Of a stretch of 64,000 nucleotides of DNA, positions 63,060 to 64,000 are shown piece after piece. The DNA is taken from the NCBI GenBank assembly GCA_963716135.1, contig OY970289.1:744001-808000 (forward strand), read 5' to 3'. The notes below the pieces were generated by a model. That model was not told the origin of the DNA and made no database searches. It saw only the letters and a program-made list of their open reading frames with translations. Numbering within the stretch: the first letter of the stretch is position 1; every line of letters begins with the position of its first letter. The position numbers and the translations under genes are program-made. The stretch comes from CAVRAW01 sp963716135. Its GTDB lineage: Bacteria; Planctomycetota; Planctomycetia; Pirellulales; JADZDJ01.

Positions 63060-63148
63060 GATTCCCCGGAAGGTAAACTGATCAAGAGGCCGTTGAATCG
63101 TCGATTGGCTCGCTCCGCCATAATTATCGCCATTACGGACGGTTGTTG

Positions 63149-64000
63149 ATGTCCAGGCCGGCACAGAGCACTCAGCCGAGCACACCGGCGAATAATGCAG
63201 GCCGGTTTGCATTGACACGGCGTCTTCAAATCTTCGGAGCCTGGGTACTGGTCTTCGTAGCGCTGCTGGTTTTGTACGGGCCGGCGCTGAACGGCGGATT
63301 TCTCTGGGACGACAACGACAACGTCACTAAGCCGGAACTCCGGAGTTGGCACGGATTGCAGCGCATCTGGCTTCAATGGGGCGCGACGCAAACCTATTAT
63401 CCAGTCGTGCACACGCTCTTTTGGTTCGAGCATCGGCTCTGGGGCGACGCCACACTGGGATATCACATCGCCAGTATTTTGTTTCACTCGATTTCAGTTT
63501 GCCTGTTGTACTTAATCATGCGCCGACTGCAGATTCCCGGCGCACTGCTCGCGGCGGCTCTCTTCGTTGTGCATCCGGTATACGTCGAATCAATCGCCTG
63601 GATTACGGAGCAAAAAAACACGCTGTCCGTAATGGTCTCGCTGGGCTCGGTACTGGCATATTTGCATTTCGATGAGCATCGTCGCCCGGCCACCTATACC
63701 CTTTCCCTGGGTCTATTCCTGCTGGCGCTCGCCAGCAAGACGACGGCGGTCACGTTGCCGGCGGCGATATTGGTCATTCTTTGGTGGAAGCGGCCGGCCC
63801 TGTCGTGGCGGCGCGATCTTGTCCCGCTGGCCCCGTGGTTCGCGATCAGCCTGCTGGTGGGATTGTTCACTGCCTGGTATGAGCAGGTGTATGCGGGAGC
63901 CCAAGGGACAGATTTTGCAATGACCGCGGTAGACAAGTGCCTGCTGGCCAGCCGCGCGTTTTGGTTTTACCTAGGCACGTTGTTCTGGCCGACGCACCTG
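63149..64000 (+). CDS. GT-C-like membrane protein (TMTC/TPR type), cut by the window edge
   Basis: From the ATG at 63149 an open frame of 284 codons runs to the last base without a stop. It reads MSRPAQSTQPSTPANNAGRF, then several spans. GGFLWDDNDNVTKPEL, TQTYYPVVHTLFWFEHRLWG and HPVYVESIAWITEQKNTLSV match the N-terminal membrane half of TMTC-like O-mannosyl or O-GlcNAc glycosyltransferases, which carry TPR repeats at the C-terminus. The acidic WDDND is the probable metal-binding or catalytic loop. The rest lies beyond the window. Confidence 0.75.
   Translation, partial: MSRPAQSTQPSTPANNAGRFALTRRLQIFGAWVLVFVALLVLYGPALNGGFLWDDNDNVTKPELRSWHGLQRIWLQWGATQTYYPVVHTLFWFEHRLWGDATLGYHIASILFHSISVCLLYLIMRRLQIPGALLAAALFVVHPVYVESIAWITEQKNTLSVMVSLGSVLAYLHFDEHRRPATYTLSLGLFLLALASKTTAVTLPAAILVILWWKRPALSWRRDLVPLAPWFAISLLVGLFTAWYEQVYAGAQGTDFAMTAVDKCLLASRAFWFYLGTLFWPTHL

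Noticed and set aside
1..64000. CRISPR arrays and rRNA genes
   Set aside because: No regularly spaced short repeats and no rRNA-like sequence were seen; the only regular repeat is the 366-bp coding array.

Overview
The window looks like a chromosome segment from a planctomycete, probably of the Pirellulales type. Three observations support this. A giant exported protein carries a LERRDLLTA motif near its N-terminus, resembling the planctomycete LEPRxLL signature. A PEP-CTERM protein with a VPEPTT anchor lies at 62.3-63.0 kb. The backbone genes (a TPR protein ending LGYNPARGVL, a conserved 44-residue membrane protein, GGDEF and HD regulators) resemble planctomycete families. Taxonomy is inferred from these features and no database search was possible.

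Bases 1 to about 47,040 are accessory DNA. The left part (1-5.5 kb) holds small paralogous genes, a complete IS3-family element, a ParB-like gene followed by a D12-class adenine methyltransferase, and an IS3 scar inside a broken gene. From 5.5 to 20.8 kb there is a defence-type cluster. It contains a type III restriction subunit (Res), a methyltransferase subunit (Mod) split by a two-base loss, a Cas4/RecB-like nuclease with a DUF2779 domain, several small unknown genes, and a 1,426-residue STAND NTPase with an N-terminal Cap4-like nuclease domain. From 21.2 to 31.9 kb three adjacent ORFs are pieces of one surface protein of about 3,560 residues (PPC repeats, CARDB, YD/RHS repeats, PKD, RTX), interrupted by two single-base losses.

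From about 32.9 to 47.0 kb lies an integrated element that resembles a phage satellite. It has a compact lambda-like switch with a 62-residue HTH regulator, two divergent promoters and four 16-bp operators. Trains of small genes follow with similar GGGG-rich ribosome binding sites. It also carries a serine recombinase, a second HTH protein, a long nested inverted repeat that could be an origin, a D5/SF3 replicative helicase, a scaffold-like coiled-coil protein, an excisionase-like gene and a tyrosine integrase beside tRNA-Asp(GTC). No capsid, portal, terminase or tail gene is visible.

From 47.1 kb onward the genes look like host backbone: a GGDEF cyclase, a TPR membrane protein, rhomboid protease, a COG4705 membrane protein, an esterase-like phytase, an Ala/Ser-rich lipoprotein, Fe/Mn superoxide dismutase, an HD-PAS-GGDEF regulator, two GT-C type membrane glycosyltransferases (one cut by the window edge), a fumarylacetoacetate-hydrolase family enzyme and a PEP-CTERM protein. 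Otherwise good genes are broken by one- or two-base indels in both the island and the backbone. This suggests residual assembly indels rather than real gene decay, and it should be settled before any loss of function is claimed.
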